Positions 1-7,124 of a stretch of DNA of 9,629 nucleotides are shown here, one piece after another (within the stretch, counting starts at the first letter, position 1; every line of letters begins with the position of its first letter). The stretch is from an uncultured Clostridia bacterium (GTDB taxonomy: Bacteria; Bacillota; Clostridia; UMGS1883), in NCBI GenBank assembly GCA_947629615.1, contig CANRER010000049.1, positions 1 to 9,629 of the forward strand. Reading direction: 5' to 3'. The notes under the pieces are model-generated. The model was not told the origin of the DNA. It ran no database searches and worked only from the letters and a program-made list of their open reading frames with translations. The position numbers were made by a program, and so were the translations under genes.

Positions 1-593
1 GTAGGCATGGCGCAGAGCGCCGCCTCGCTAAGCTCGCCCGAGGCCACAAGCCGCGCCGCGCCGCTTATATAGCGGTCGCGAAAGCCCGCGCCGAGGGCGC
101 GGAAGTCGGCAGGCTCCAAGGCGGCGAGGGCTTCCGGCTCGGGGAAGGCGAAAAACGTTTCCCCGCCAAAGTCGAAGCCCGCGCCGTAGGCGGCGCAAAG
201 CCGCTCCACAACGCGCTTGATGTTCGGTATGGAATTGTTTTGCGATATTATGTAGGAAATAAGCGTTTCAAAAAATTCTTGGCGAAGAAGGCGTATGCCC
301 GAGCCGTACTCCACGGCGGAGGACATCACATCGTTGACCGACACGGCCCTTTTGATTTCGCCGTAGTCGCGGTCAAGGTCGAGATAAGCCCGCCAAAAGG
401 CGTCAAAATCCCCATCCGCGCACTCGATTGCTATATCCCCGCCCTCACGGCTCAAGCGGGCGGCGCGGCCCCCGGCCACGCCGATGTAGCTGCCGTCCTC
501 TCCCCTTTTCCAGCGGAAGCACTGGCCGCAGTCAAAGGTATGCTCCAAATCAAAGTCCTTGGCGGGAATTAGAGTTTTTGTAATTTTCCCCAC
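1..593 (-). CDS. ogg: 8-oxoguanine DNA glycosylase, OGG/AlkA-like HhH-GPD family (3' part missing)
   Basis: This is a base-excision repair enzyme expected to remove 8-oxoguanine from DNA. The frame is open from a GTG at 593-591 to the window edge, giving 197 codons of an incomplete gene. The N-terminal part contains FDLEHTFDCGQCFRW near residues 14-28, which is characteristic of the OGG N-terminal domain. Around residues 113-125 there is SYIISQNNSIPNI, matching the start of the helical core with its Asn-rich segment. The helix-hairpin-helix and the catalytic Lys and Asp should lie past the left edge and cannot be checked. The GTG is chosen because GGGGG lies 7 nt upstream and the preceding anti-sigma stop (TAG, 598-596) is only 2 nt away, so translation is probably coupled. 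It appears to be the last visible gene of the clpE-sigma-anti-sigma operon. The alternative is a DNA-3-methyladenine glycosylase II annotation, but the N-terminal motif favours OGG. Confidence 0.87.
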   Translation of the reverse strand, partial: MGKITKTLIPAKDFDLEHTFDCGQCFRWKRGEDGSYIGVAGGRAARLSREGGDIAIECADGDFDAFWRAYLDLDRDYGEIKRAVSVNDVMSSAVEYGSGIRLLRQEFFETLISYIISQNNSIPNIKRVVERLCAAYGAGFDFGGETFFAFPEPEALAALEPADFRALGAGFRDRYISGAARLVASGELSEAALCAMP

Positions 594-595
594 AG

Positions 596-1840
596 CTATT
601 CCCCCACAATGCGGCAGCGCTCGACGGCGCAAAGCCCTTCAATTTCGGCGCGGCGCGCCGCGTCGGCCTTACGATACTCAGCAGTATAATCCACGGGAAT
701 TTCCTCTACTCTGTACTCCACGCCGAGAGCATTAAGCTCGTTTTCGACGGCGGAGCGTGACTTGCCGTCGGTATCTATGGCCAAGGCCTCGGCGCAGGAT
801 TTATCAACAAAGAAATTCACCGTTTTGGCGATATATTGGACCGAGCCGCCGCCCGAGCCGCTTCCTCTCGAACCGCTCCCCGAGGAGGAGCCTCCCGACG
901 AGCCGCGCCCGACAATGGGGTCGGCGTCGGTATCTGCGCCGTTTTTGCCAAATGAATATGCCATTTCGGGCGAAACAATCGCGTCGTCGCCCATTGGCTG
1001 ATTTAGTCCGTAGCTCACAGCCGATACCTCGTCGTCGCTATCGTAGCTTTCTTCAGTTTCGTCGCTTTCGCTGCCGCCCTCGTTCTCGGTATTACGCGGG
1101 GCGACCGCGACAGGCGTTAGCTCGTCGGCGGCGGAGATTTTTTCCGGCTCGTCGGCCGACCTATCTTTAGCGTTCGCGGCCTCGTTTTGCGGCGCGGCTT
1201 CCCGCGCGGAACTGTCCGCCGCTTCGGCGGTTTTGGCGGAGCGGGCCGACTGCGGCGGCTGAACGGTTTGCTCGCCCTTGTCGGCGGAAGCCTCCGCTTG
1301 GGGCGGCTCCACGGCTGAGGCCTCCGGCTCGGCGGAAGCACCCCTCTGCTCCTTTGCGGTCACGGCCCCCTCCTCGGGGGCGGCTTCCTCGGTGGGAACG
1401 GCTTCAGAGGCGGTCGGCTCGCTCTCGGGCGCGTCAGACCCAGCGGCGGTCGAAGGCGTTTTACGAGCGGAATAATCGACGCTTTCAGCGACTTCGGCGT
1501 TCTTATCGTCGGTAAAGCGGGCCCTGATGGCCGGGCGCAGGGCAACGGCCCCGGCGGCGAGAATGACCGCAGCCGCCGCGGCGGAACAATATCTTATTAT
1601 TCGGTTGAAGTTCCCGCGCCTGTCGGCGTTTATACGCTTCATAACGTTCGGGAGCAGGTCGGCGGGAGCCTCGGCCTCACCGGCGGAGCGCAGCGCCTCT
1701 ATAATACGAAGGTTTTCTTCGTATTCCTTGCGGCAGTCGGCGCATTCGGGAACGTGCTTAAGCGCCTCGGCCTCTTCGTCGGCGGGCAGTTCCCGCGACG
1801 CAAGCTCAAAGGCTATGCTTTTGAATTTTTCACAATCCAT
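596..1840 (-). CDS. membrane-anchored anti-sigma factor with zf-HC2 zinc finger and long low-complexity extracytoplasmic region
   Basis: This 414-residue protein probably binds and inhibits the ECF sigma factor encoded just upstream. The cytoplasmic N-terminus carries a zf-HC2 pattern: Cys3, then His29-x3-Cys33-x2-Cys36. One hydrophobic segment at about residues 82-103 (Ala/Val/Ile-rich) should span the membrane with the N-terminus inside. Residues about 110-305 are low-complexity, rich in Ala, Glu, Pro, Ser and Asp, followed by a Gly/Ser linker at 311-333. A possibly folded C-terminal segment at 334-414 contains three Cys (349, 404, 409). Only the zinc finger and membrane helix are recognisable; the distal segment is of unknown function and could sense something outside the membrane. 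The start is the ATG at 1840-1838, 8 nt after AGGAGG, not the in-frame ATG at 1861, which has no ribosome-binding site. The length is large for this family, mostly because of the linker. It sits 39 bp after the sigma gene in the same direction. Confidence 0.85.
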   Translation of the reverse strand: MDCEKFKSIAFELASRELPADEEAEALKHVPECADCRKEYEENLRIIEALRSAGEAEAPADLLPNVMKRINADRRGNFNRIIRYCSAAAAAVILAAGAVALRPAIRARFTDDKNAEVAESVDYSARKTPSTAAGSDAPESEPTASEAVPTEEAAPEEGAVTAKEQRGASAEPEASAVEPPQAEASADKGEQTVQPPQSARSAKTAEAADSSAREAAPQNEAANAKDRSADEPEKISAADELTPVAVAPRNTENEGGSESDETEESYDSDDEVSAVSYGLNQPMGDDAIVSPEMAYSFGKNGADTDADPIVGRGSSGGSSSGSGSRGSGSGGGSVQYIAKTVNFFVDKSCAEALAIDTDGKSRSAVENELNALGVEYRVEEIPVDYTAEYRKADAARRAEIEGLCAVERCRIVGE

Positions 1841-1848
1841 GCCGGCCA

Positions 1849-1854
1849 CCTCCT
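1849..1854 (-). promoter_or_regulatory. Shine-Dalgarno site fixing the anti-sigma factor start
   Basis: AGGAGG lies 8 nt before the ATG at 1840-1838. It falls inside the longer reading frame that begins at 1861, so it decides in favour of the shorter protein, whose Cys3 then takes the usual place of the first zinc ligand. Confidence 0.85.
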
Positions 1855-1879
1855 TTTTCATAATTTAGACGAATGAAGG

Positions 1880-2410
1880 TCAAAAAAGTTCCCCGTTTTC
1901 CAATAAAATTTTTTTAAGCCTTTCCCTCGCTCTCGAAAGACGCGAACGAAGCGTTCCGGGGTTAAGCCCCAAGGCCGACGCGGCCTCCTCATAGCTAAGC
2001 CCCTCGATATCTCTCAGCACGACGACCGAGCGCATATCGTCGGGCAGCCTCGCGAGAGCTTGACGCACGGCGTTTATTTTGGCGTTTTTTTCCGCCACCG
2101 ACTCGGTCGTTTCGTCGGAAGCGACGTCGTAGACTTCGTCAATATCAACGGTGGGCTTTCGCGCGCGGAGCATATCGAGGCAGGTATTGACGGCAATTTT
2201 AGTCAGCCATGTTTCAACGCGGCTGTGTCCCCGAAAGGAGGCCGCGTTCTTATATGCCTTGAAAAAGGTGTCTTGAGCGGCGTCCTGCGCGTCGTGCGGA
2301 TTTTTCAGCATATTGAGGCACACCGCATATATTTTGTTTTGGTTTTCTCGTATGAGCCGCTCAAAGGCGTTTTTATCCCCGTTCGCAAGCCTTTGCTCAA
2401 AGGTCGCCAC
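1880..2410 (-). CDS. ECF-type RNA polymerase sigma factor (sigma-70 family)
   Basis: This 176-residue protein has the two-domain architecture of extracytoplasmic-function sigma factors, which redirect RNA polymerase to stress promoters. Region 2 spans about residues 20-87, including DAQDAAQDTFFKAY (the core-binding and -10 recognition helices) and VETWLTKIAVNTCLD. A short acidic linker at about 88-115 leads to region 4 at about 118-168, with LPDDMRSVVVLRD and the helix-turn-helix LSYEEAASALGLNPGTLRSR that reads the -35 element. Regions 1 and 3 are absent, as expected. The start is a GTG at 2410-2408 with AGGAGG 7 nt upstream. It lies 34 bp after clpE and 39 bp before the anti-sigma gene; this adjacency is the classic sigma/anti-sigma pairing. 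I see no typical ECF autoregulatory promoter upstream, so it may be expressed from the clpE promoter. Its signal and regulon cannot be told from sequence. Confidence 0.93.
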   Translation of the reverse strand: MATFEQRLANGDKNAFERLIRENQNKIYAVCLNMLKNPHDAQDAAQDTFFKAYKNAASFRGHSRVETWLTKIAVNTCLDMLRARKPTVDIDEVYDVASDETTESVAEKNAKINAVRQALARLPDDMRSVVVLRDIEGLSYEEAASALGLNPGTLRSRLSRARERLKKILLENGELF

Positions 2411-2444
2411 TCCCTCGCCTCCTTTCCCTTTTGTAAAGCTCCGG

Positions 2445-4712
2445 CTATTCTATCGCTATTTCTCCGTCCTTAACGACGGCCTTCAGCTTTTCCTTCCTTT
2501 CGCCGGAAATTATTATATCCGCAAGCTTATCCTGCAAATTTCGCGTTATCGCGCGGCGCAGCGGCCTTGCGCCGAAGCGTTCGTCGTACCCGCGCTCAAG
2601 CAAAAGCTCCTTCGCCTCGGGCGTGACTTCAAGGCTCATGCCCTTTTCGGCCAGCATATCGCCGAGATCGGAAAGCATAAGGTCGAGAATTTGCGTCAGC
2701 TCGTCGCGCGTGAGAGCCTCGAACACAACTATTTCGTCCACCCTGTTCAAAAATTCGGGCCTGAAGTGACGCTTGAGAGCGTCGGTCAGCTTGGCCTCGC
2801 TTTGCTCCGATTTTTCCCGCGCAAAACCGATGGCGTCGTTTTTCCAGTCGCTGCCAAGGTTAGACGTCATTACCAGCACGGCGTTTTCAAAGCTGACGAC
2901 CTTGCCGTGACTGTCGCTGACGCGGCCGTCGTCCATTATTTGCAGCAGCACGTTAAGCACCTCGGGGTGTGCCTTTTCGACCTCGTCAAAAAGCACGACG
3001 CTGTAGGGCCTGCGGCGCACCTTTTCGGTGAGCTGGCCCGCGTCGTCATAGCCGACGTATCCCGGAGGCGAACCGATAAGCTTCGCCACAGAGTGTTTTT
3101 CCATAAATTCGGACATATCTACGCGGATTAACGCTTCCTCACTGTCGAAAAGCTCAATGGCAAGCTGCTTTACAAGCTCGGTTTTGCCAACGCCGGTTGG
3201 GCCGGCAAAAATGAAGCTGGCGGGGCGGCGCTTTTTCGACAGCGCGGCGCGGCTTCGGCGTATCGCGCGGCTGACCGCGCTAACGGCCTTATCCTGCCCT
3301 ATGACGCGCCTGTGGAGCCTTTCTTCGAGCGACATAAGGCGTTTTGTTTCCTCCTCGGTTATCTTCATGACCGGGATTTTCGTCCAACATTCCACCACGT
3401 AGGCGATGTCCTCGACGGTGAGATAAACGTTTTCGAGCTGTTGCTCGAGGTTGGCTCTTTCGGCCTCGAGCTCGCACTGGCGGGTGCGTATCTCGGCGGC
3501 GCGGGCATAGTCCGCCTCGCCCAGCTCTGAGCCGTCGTAAAGGCTGTCAAGCTCGGCCTTTGCCTCGTCAAGGCTCTTGTTCACCCCGTCGAGAGCCGCG
3601 AGAGCCGCATTCTTCAGGTTACTGCGGCTGCCCGCCTCGTCGATAAGGTCGATGGCCTTGTCGGGCAGGAAGCGGTCGGTCACGTATCTTTCCGAAAGCA
3701 CGGCCGCCGCGCGGATAACCTCGTCGGTTATCTTTACGCGGTGATAGCTTTCGTAATAGTCCTTTATTCCTTTTATAATTTCCACCGTTTCCTCAACGGA
3801 CGGCTCGTCCACGGTTATAGGCTGAAAACGACGTTCCAAGGCGGAATCGGCCTCTATAAACTTGCGGTATTCGCTTAAAGTCGTCGCGCCGATAACCTGA
3901 ATTTCGCCCCGAGCGAGAGCTGGCTTAAGAATGTTGCCGGCGTTCATCGCGCCCTCGGCGTTGCCCGCGCCGACAATATTGTGTAGCTCGTCGATGACCA
4001 TAATAACGTTACCGCGCGTTTTGGCCTCGTTGAGTATGCCCTTAAGACGCGCCTCGAACTGGCCTCGGTACTGCGTTCCCGCCACAATGGCGGTGAAGTC
4101 GAGCAGGTATACCTCTTTGTCCTTTAGCTTAAGCGGAACCTTGCCCTCGGCTATGCGCACGGCGAAGCCCTCGGCTATGGCAGTTTTGCCGACGCCCGGC
4201 TCGCCCAGCAAAACGGGGTTATTTTTGCCGCGCCGGTTGAGTATCTGGATAAGCCGCTCAATCTCGCGCTCGCGGCCTATTACCCTGTCCACCTTGCCGG
4301 CCTTTGCCTTTTCGGTCAAATTGTCGCCGAAGCTGTCGAGCAGAGATTTTCTTCTGTTTTCCTTTTTGGGCTTTTCGTCCTTATCCTGCTGAGCGCGCTG
4401 CGGCCCGTCGCCGCCCTTTTCGCCGCCGAAAAGGCCCATTATATTTTTGAACAGGCCGCCGATTTCCTCGTCGGCCTCTATGTCCTCGCCGTTATTATCG
4501 CCGAGAAGCTCGTTCATCTGGCCGCCGATCTGCTCGGATATATTTTCAAGCGTTTCCTCGTCAAGGTCAAGCCCGCCGGCCATTTGACGCAGGGGATTTA
4601 TCCCCAGCTCGCGGGCGCACGGCAGACACAGCCCCTCACTGACGCGCTTTTCGCCCTCCAGCTTCGAGATGAAAAGCACGGCCACATTTTTTTTGCATCT
4701 TGAGCAAAGCAT
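2445..4712 (-). CDS. clpE: ClpE/ClpC-type AAA+ unfoldase, ATP-binding subunit of Clp protease, with N-terminal zinc finger
   Basis: This 755-residue Hsp100 protein should unfold damaged or tagged proteins and feed them to ClpP in the cytoplasm. The N-terminus has Cys3-x2-Cys6 and Cys29-x2-Cys32, a treble-clef-like zinc site as in ClpE and McsA, in place of the double Clp N repeat of ClpC. A variable acidic linker (about 45-125) follows. The first AAA+ domain has Walker A GEPGVGKT at 170-177, pore loop YRG at 215-217, Walker B ending in D241-E242, and arginines at 294-295. A UVR-like coiled-coil middle segment covers about 398-430. The second AAA+ domain has Walker A GPTGVGKT at 504-511, pore loop GYVG at 551-554, Walker B ending in D576-E577, and sensor 2 GARPLRR at 714-720. 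The IGF tripeptide at 628-630 fits the ClpP-docking loop. All key residues are intact. The ATG at 4712-4710 has AGGAG 8-9 nt upstream. It is the first gene of the leftward operon. ClpC is the alternative label, but the zinc finger favours ClpE. Confidence 0.93.
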   Translation of the reverse strand: MLCSRCKKNVAVLFISKLEGEKRVSEGLCLPCARELGINPLRQMAGGLDLDEETLENISEQIGGQMNELLGDNNGEDIEADEEIGGLFKNIMGLFGGEKGGDGPQRAQQDKDEKPKKENRRKSLLDSFGDNLTEKAKAGKVDRVIGREREIERLIQILNRRGKNNPVLLGEPGVGKTAIAEGFAVRIAEGKVPLKLKDKEVYLLDFTAIVAGTQYRGQFEARLKGILNEAKTRGNVIMVIDELHNIVGAGNAEGAMNAGNILKPALARGEIQVIGATTLSEYRKFIEADSALERRFQPITVDEPSVEETVEIIKGIKDYYESYHRVKITDEVIRAAAVLSERYVTDRFLPDKAIDLIDEAGSRSNLKNAALAALDGVNKSLDEAKAELDSLYDGSELGEADYARAAEIRTRQCELEAERANLEQQLENVYLTVEDIAYVVECWTKIPVMKITEEETKRLMSLEERLHRRVIGQDKAVSAVSRAIRRSRAALSKKRRPASFIFAGPTGVGKTELVKQLAIELFDSEEALIRVDMSEFMEKHSVAKLIGSPPGYVGYDDAGQLTEKVRRRPYSVVLFDEVEKAHPEVLNVLLQIMDDGRVSDSHGKVVSFENAVLVMTSNLGSDWKNDAIGFAREKSEQSEAKLTDALKRHFRPEFLNRVDEIVVFEALTRDELTQILDLMLSDLGDMLAEKGMSLEVTPEAKELLLERGYDERFGARPLRRAITRNLQDKLADIIISGERKEKLKAVVKDGEIAIE

Positions 4713-4764
4713 TTAACCTTCTCCTTTATAAAAAGCGGGTATATTTTCGACAAACATTTTATTA

Positions 4765-4793
4765 AGTATACCACATTTTCCCGACAAAGTAAA
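4765..4793 (-). promoter_or_regulatory. sigma-A-like promoter of the clpE operon
   Basis: On the minus strand, -35 TTTACT (4793-4788) and -10 TATACT (4770-4765) are separated by exactly 17 bp. Transcription would start near 4757-4759, giving a leader of about 45 nt to the clpE ATG at 4712. The sequence upstream of the -35 is very A/T-rich and is shared with the divergent metal-resistance promoter. A heptamer TTTGTCG occurs within the spacer and again 34 bp downstream. Confidence 0.72.
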
Positions 4794-4831
4794 CACAAAA
4801 AAATAAAAAAATATTAATTTCATAAAATGTA

Positions 4832-4860
4832 TTGACATTCGACTCGTTATGTGCTAATAT
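4832..4860 (+). promoter_or_regulatory. promoter of the metal sensor / efflux ATPase operon
   Basis: A perfect -35 TTGACA (4832-4837) is followed after 17 bp by TAATAT (4855-4860). A run of almost pure A/T at about 4797-4829 lies directly upstream and could act as an UP element. The -10 element and likely start site fall inside the inverted repeat at 4856-4893, so a protein bound there would block RNA polymerase. Confidence 0.85.
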
Positions 4861-4893
4861 AATCATGTGAGCAGTTGTTCATATGATTATATG
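4856..4893. promoter_or_regulatory. operator for the ArsR/SmtB-family metal sensor (18-2-18 inverted repeat)
   Basis: The two 18-bp arms (4856-4873 and 4876-4893), separated by GT, pair at 15 of 18 positions. The inner part, with TGAGCA on the left and TGTTCATAT on the right, follows the 12-2-12 pattern known for SmtB, ZiaR, CadC and CzrA operators. It covers the -10 element and initiation region and ends just before the ribosome-binding site of the sensor gene. The geometry indicates autorepression relieved by metal. Confidence 0.85.
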
Positions 4894-4894
4894 T

Positions 4895-4899
4895 GGAGG
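4895..4899 (+). promoter_or_regulatory. Shine-Dalgarno site fixing the metal sensor start
   Basis: GGAGG is placed 7 nt before the ATG at 4907. The earlier in-frame ATG at 4883 lies inside the operator with no ribosome-binding site at a usable distance, so it is not the start. Confidence 0.85.
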
Positions 4900-4906
4900 C
4901 GATTAC

Positions 4907-5296
4907 ATGAACGAGAACATAAAGCCCCTCGAAATCAGGGACGAATGTCAGATTACTCAAACCCACGAAGAAAAGGTTGCGCGGGCAAAAAGCCTGCTGC
5001 CCGACGACGACGTGCTTTTTGAACTGAGCGAGTTTTTCAAGCTTTTCGGCGACAGCACAAGGATTAAAATACTCGAAGCCATCAACGGCAGCGAGCTTTG
5101 CGTCTGCGACATATCCGAGGTTGTCGGCGTCAGCAGCTCGGGCGTGAGCCATCAGCTTCGCGTATTGCGCCAGAACAGGCTCGTCAAGGCGACGAGGGTC
5201 GGCAAGGAAACCTATTACACCCTTGACGACGACCACATCGGCGATATAATCAAAATAGGCTTCAATCACATCAACGAAAGGAGGGGCCTCGCATGA
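4907..5296 (+). CDS. ArsR/SmtB-family metal-sensing repressor (zinc/cadmium/lead type)
   Basis: This 129-residue winged-helix dimeric repressor should bind the operator just upstream and release it when metal binds. The ELCVCD motif (Cys65 and Cys67) is the alpha-3 metal site of CadC, ZiaR and SmtB-type sensors. Cys14 in DECQITQ aligns with the first N-terminal Cys of CadC, while the second position appears to be Gln18, with His20 nearby. The last helix carries Asp108-x-His110-x10-His121-x2-Glu124, the same spacing as the alpha-5 zinc site of SmtB and CzrA. The recognition helix region is SSSGVSHQLRVL at about 76-87. Both metal sites are therefore at least partly present. The ATG is set by GGAGG 7 nt upstream. 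Its TGA overlaps the ATG of the efflux ATPase by 4 bp, so the two are translationally coupled. Zinc, cadmium or lead is the expected inducer; arsenic is unlikely given the partner. Confidence 0.93.
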   Translation: MNENIKPLEIRDECQITQTHEEKVARAKSLLPDDDVLFELSEFFKLFGDSTRIKILEAINGSELCVCDISEVVGVSSSGVSHQLRVLRQNRLVKATRVGKETYYTLDDDHIGDIIKIGFNHINERRGLA

Positions 5297-7119
5297 GCAA
5301 GTGCGTTTGCAGTACGGAAAACGAGCATGAACATGGTTGCGGCTGCTGCCACGAGGAGGAAAAGGAGGCTTGGCTTCTCCCCCGCCTCATCGTCGCTTTG
5401 GTTTTGCTTGGCGCGGCCATTTATACCGACAAGCTCGCGCTTTACGCGGCGGCATATATTATATCCGGCGCGGATGTGGTTATAGCGGCCGTAAAGGGGC
5501 TTATGAAGGGCAAGGCCTTCAACGAAAGCTTCCTTATGACGCTCGCGACGGTCGGGGCGTTCATAATCGGCGATTACGCCGAGGGCGCCGCCGTTATGAT
5601 ATTTTACGGCTTCGGCGAGTTTGTGCAGGATAAGGCCGTCGATAAGAGCAACAATTCGATAAACGACCTTATACGCCTTCGCCCCGACCGCGCCCGAATT
5701 ATTGAGGGAGAGGCCGAAAAAATAGTCGCCCCGTCGGAGGTAAAGGTCGGCGACATAATCTCCGTGCTTCCCGGCGAGCGCGTCCCGCTTGACGGCGTGC
5801 TTATCTCCGACACGGCCATCGCCGACACCTCGGCCATCACCGGCGAAAGCCTGCCGAGGGATTACAAGGCCGGCGAGGAGCTTTGCTCCGGCGTTATCGC
5901 GCTTCGCTCGGCGATACGCCTTCGCGTTACGAAAAAGCTTGAAGATTCCTCCACCGAACGGATTTTCCGCATGGTTACCGAAGCCAAGGAGAACAAGAGC
6001 GGCGGTGAACGCTTTATCACCCGCTTCGCGGCGATTTATACTCCCGTCGTAGTGTTCGCGGCCATTTTGCTCGCCTTTGTTCCGCCCCTGTTTGTGGGGC
6101 ATCTCGCGGCATGGGTGCATCGCGGGCTGATTTTCCTTGTGGCGTCCTGCCCGTGCGCGCTGGTTCTGAGCGTGCCGCTGACATACTTTGCCGGTATCGG
6201 CCTTGCTTCGCGCAGCGGCGTGCTGTTCAAGGGCTCCGTATTCATGGAGCGGCTTGCCAACGTCGATACCGTGGCTTTCGACAAAACCGGCACCCTCACC
6301 CGAGGCGAGCTCGCTCTTTGCGGCTATGAGGGCGATAAGGCCGAGCTTTTCCGCCTCGCGGCCTGCGCCGAGCGAAGCTCCGAGCACCCGATAGGCAGGG
6401 CCGTGGCGCAGCTTTACGACGGCGAAGCCGAAATAACCGATTTTAAGGAGCTTGTGGGCGGCGTTTCGGCTACAGTGGACGGAGCGAAGATAGTCGCCGG
6501 AAACACCGCGCTGACGGGAATAAAGAACGGCTCCGCGAACACAGCCGTTCACGTGCTTAAGAACGGCGAGTACATAGGCTCGCTCTACCTTGCCGACACG
6601 CTCCGCCCCGAAAGCCCCGCCGCGATTTCGGATTTGGCCGAGCTGGGCATAAAAACCGCGCTCATTACCGGCGACAGCGCCTCCGCCGCCGAGGAGGCGG
6701 CAAAAAAGCTTGGTATCGGTGAGGTACACTCCTCCGTCCTCCCCGGAGAAAAGCTCGATATTATAAAGGGCATAGAAGGCAAAACCGCCTTCGTGGGCGA
6801 CGGAATAAACGACAGCCCCGCTCTCAGCGGCGCGGAGGTAGGCATCGCGATGGGCGGCATGGGCCGCGAGGCCGCGATGGAGGCCGCCGACGTCGTTATC
6901 ATGGACGACAGCCCAGCGAAGGTGCCGCTGGCCGTTAAAATTGCTAAAAAGACGCTTAACACTGCCGTTATCGTCGTGGCCTTCGCCTTGCTCGTGAAAT
7001 TCGCCGTGCTTATCCTCGGGGCCTGCGGGCTTGCCAATATGTGGATGGCCGTTTTCGCCGACGTGGGCGTCGCGCTTATCGCGGTCGCGATAGCCGTGCT
7101 CAGATGCCGCAAGGTATAA
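5293..7119 (+). CDS. cadA: P1B-2-type zinc/cadmium/lead-exporting P-type ATPase
   Basis: This 608-residue inner-membrane pump exports divalent soft metals using ATP. Eight membrane segments fit: about 30-45, 48-68, 80-93, 97-112, 246-268, 275-300, 555-578 and 582-603. The actuator domain has TGES at 183-186. The membrane metal site has Cys286-Pro-Cys288, Lys569 and Asp590; the 21-residue spacing of Lys and Asp matches Lys693/Asp714 of E. coli ZntA, which identifies the P1B-2 class rather than copper pumps. The phosphorylated Asp330 is in DKTGT, the nucleotide-binding His-Pro is at 365-366 (SEHPIG), and GDGINDSPA is at 502-510. There is no GMxCxxC heavy-metal-associated domain. Instead the N-terminus is a short Cys/His-rich tail (Cys 4, 6, 16, 18, 19; His 12, 14, 20). 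The start overlaps the sensor stop (ATGA), with a GGAGGGG ribosome-binding site inside the sensor gene. The zntA and cadA names are interchangeable here. Confidence 0.95.
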   Translation: MSKCVCSTENEHEHGCGCCHEEEKEAWLLPRLIVALVLLGAAIYTDKLALYAAAYIISGADVVIAAVKGLMKGKAFNESFLMTLATVGAFIIGDYAEGAAVMIFYGFGEFVQDKAVDKSNNSINDLIRLRPDRARIIEGEAEKIVAPSEVKVGDIISVLPGERVPLDGVLISDTAIADTSAITGESLPRDYKAGEELCSGVIALRSAIRLRVTKKLEDSSTERIFRMVTEAKENKSGGERFITRFAAIYTPVVVFAAILLAFVPPLFVGHLAAWVHRGLIFLVASCPCALVLSVPLTYFAGIGLASRSGVLFKGSVFMERLANVDTVAFDKTGTLTRGELALCGYEGDKAELFRLAACAERSSEHPIGRAVAQLYDGEAEITDFKELVGGVSATVDGAKIVAGNTALTGIKNGSANTAVHVLKNGEYIGSLYLADTLRPESPAAISDLAELGIKTALITGDSASAAEEAAKKLGIGEVHSSVLPGEKLDIIKGIEGKTAFVGDGINDSPALSGAEVGIAMGGMGREAAMEAADVVIMDDSPAKVPLAVKIAKKTLNTAVIVVAFALLVKFAVLILGACGLANMWMAVFADVGVALIAVAIAVLRCRKV

Positions 7120-7124
7120 TTTTC

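Noticed and set aside
240..572. A 110-codon open frame on the plus strand
   Set aside because: It is antisense to ogg, whose minus-strand translation carries clear OGG motifs.
2313..3131. A 272-codon open frame on the plus strand opposite clpE
   Set aside because: It is again codon-aligned with clpE and is explained by the same lack of TTA, CTA and TCA codons. It has no ribosome-binding site or recognisable domain.
4713..4793. A CtsR operator or an ECF-type (GAAC/CGTC) autoregulatory promoter upstream of clpE
   Set aside because: No tandem GGTCAAA heptads and no GAAC element at ECF spacing are present; a sigma-A-like promoter explains the region.
4831..4857. A CIRCE-like (HrcA) element, suggested by GTGCTAA at 4851-4857
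   Set aside because: Only the right half matches; the left half at the correct 9-bp spacing matches at about 3 of 9 positions.
5266..6729. A 487-codon open frame on the minus strand opposite the efflux ATPase
   Set aside because: It is in codon register with the ATPase, so its stops would require TTA, CTA or TCA codons in the sense gene, which are rare here. The translation has no recognisable domain, while the ATPase has every expected motif.
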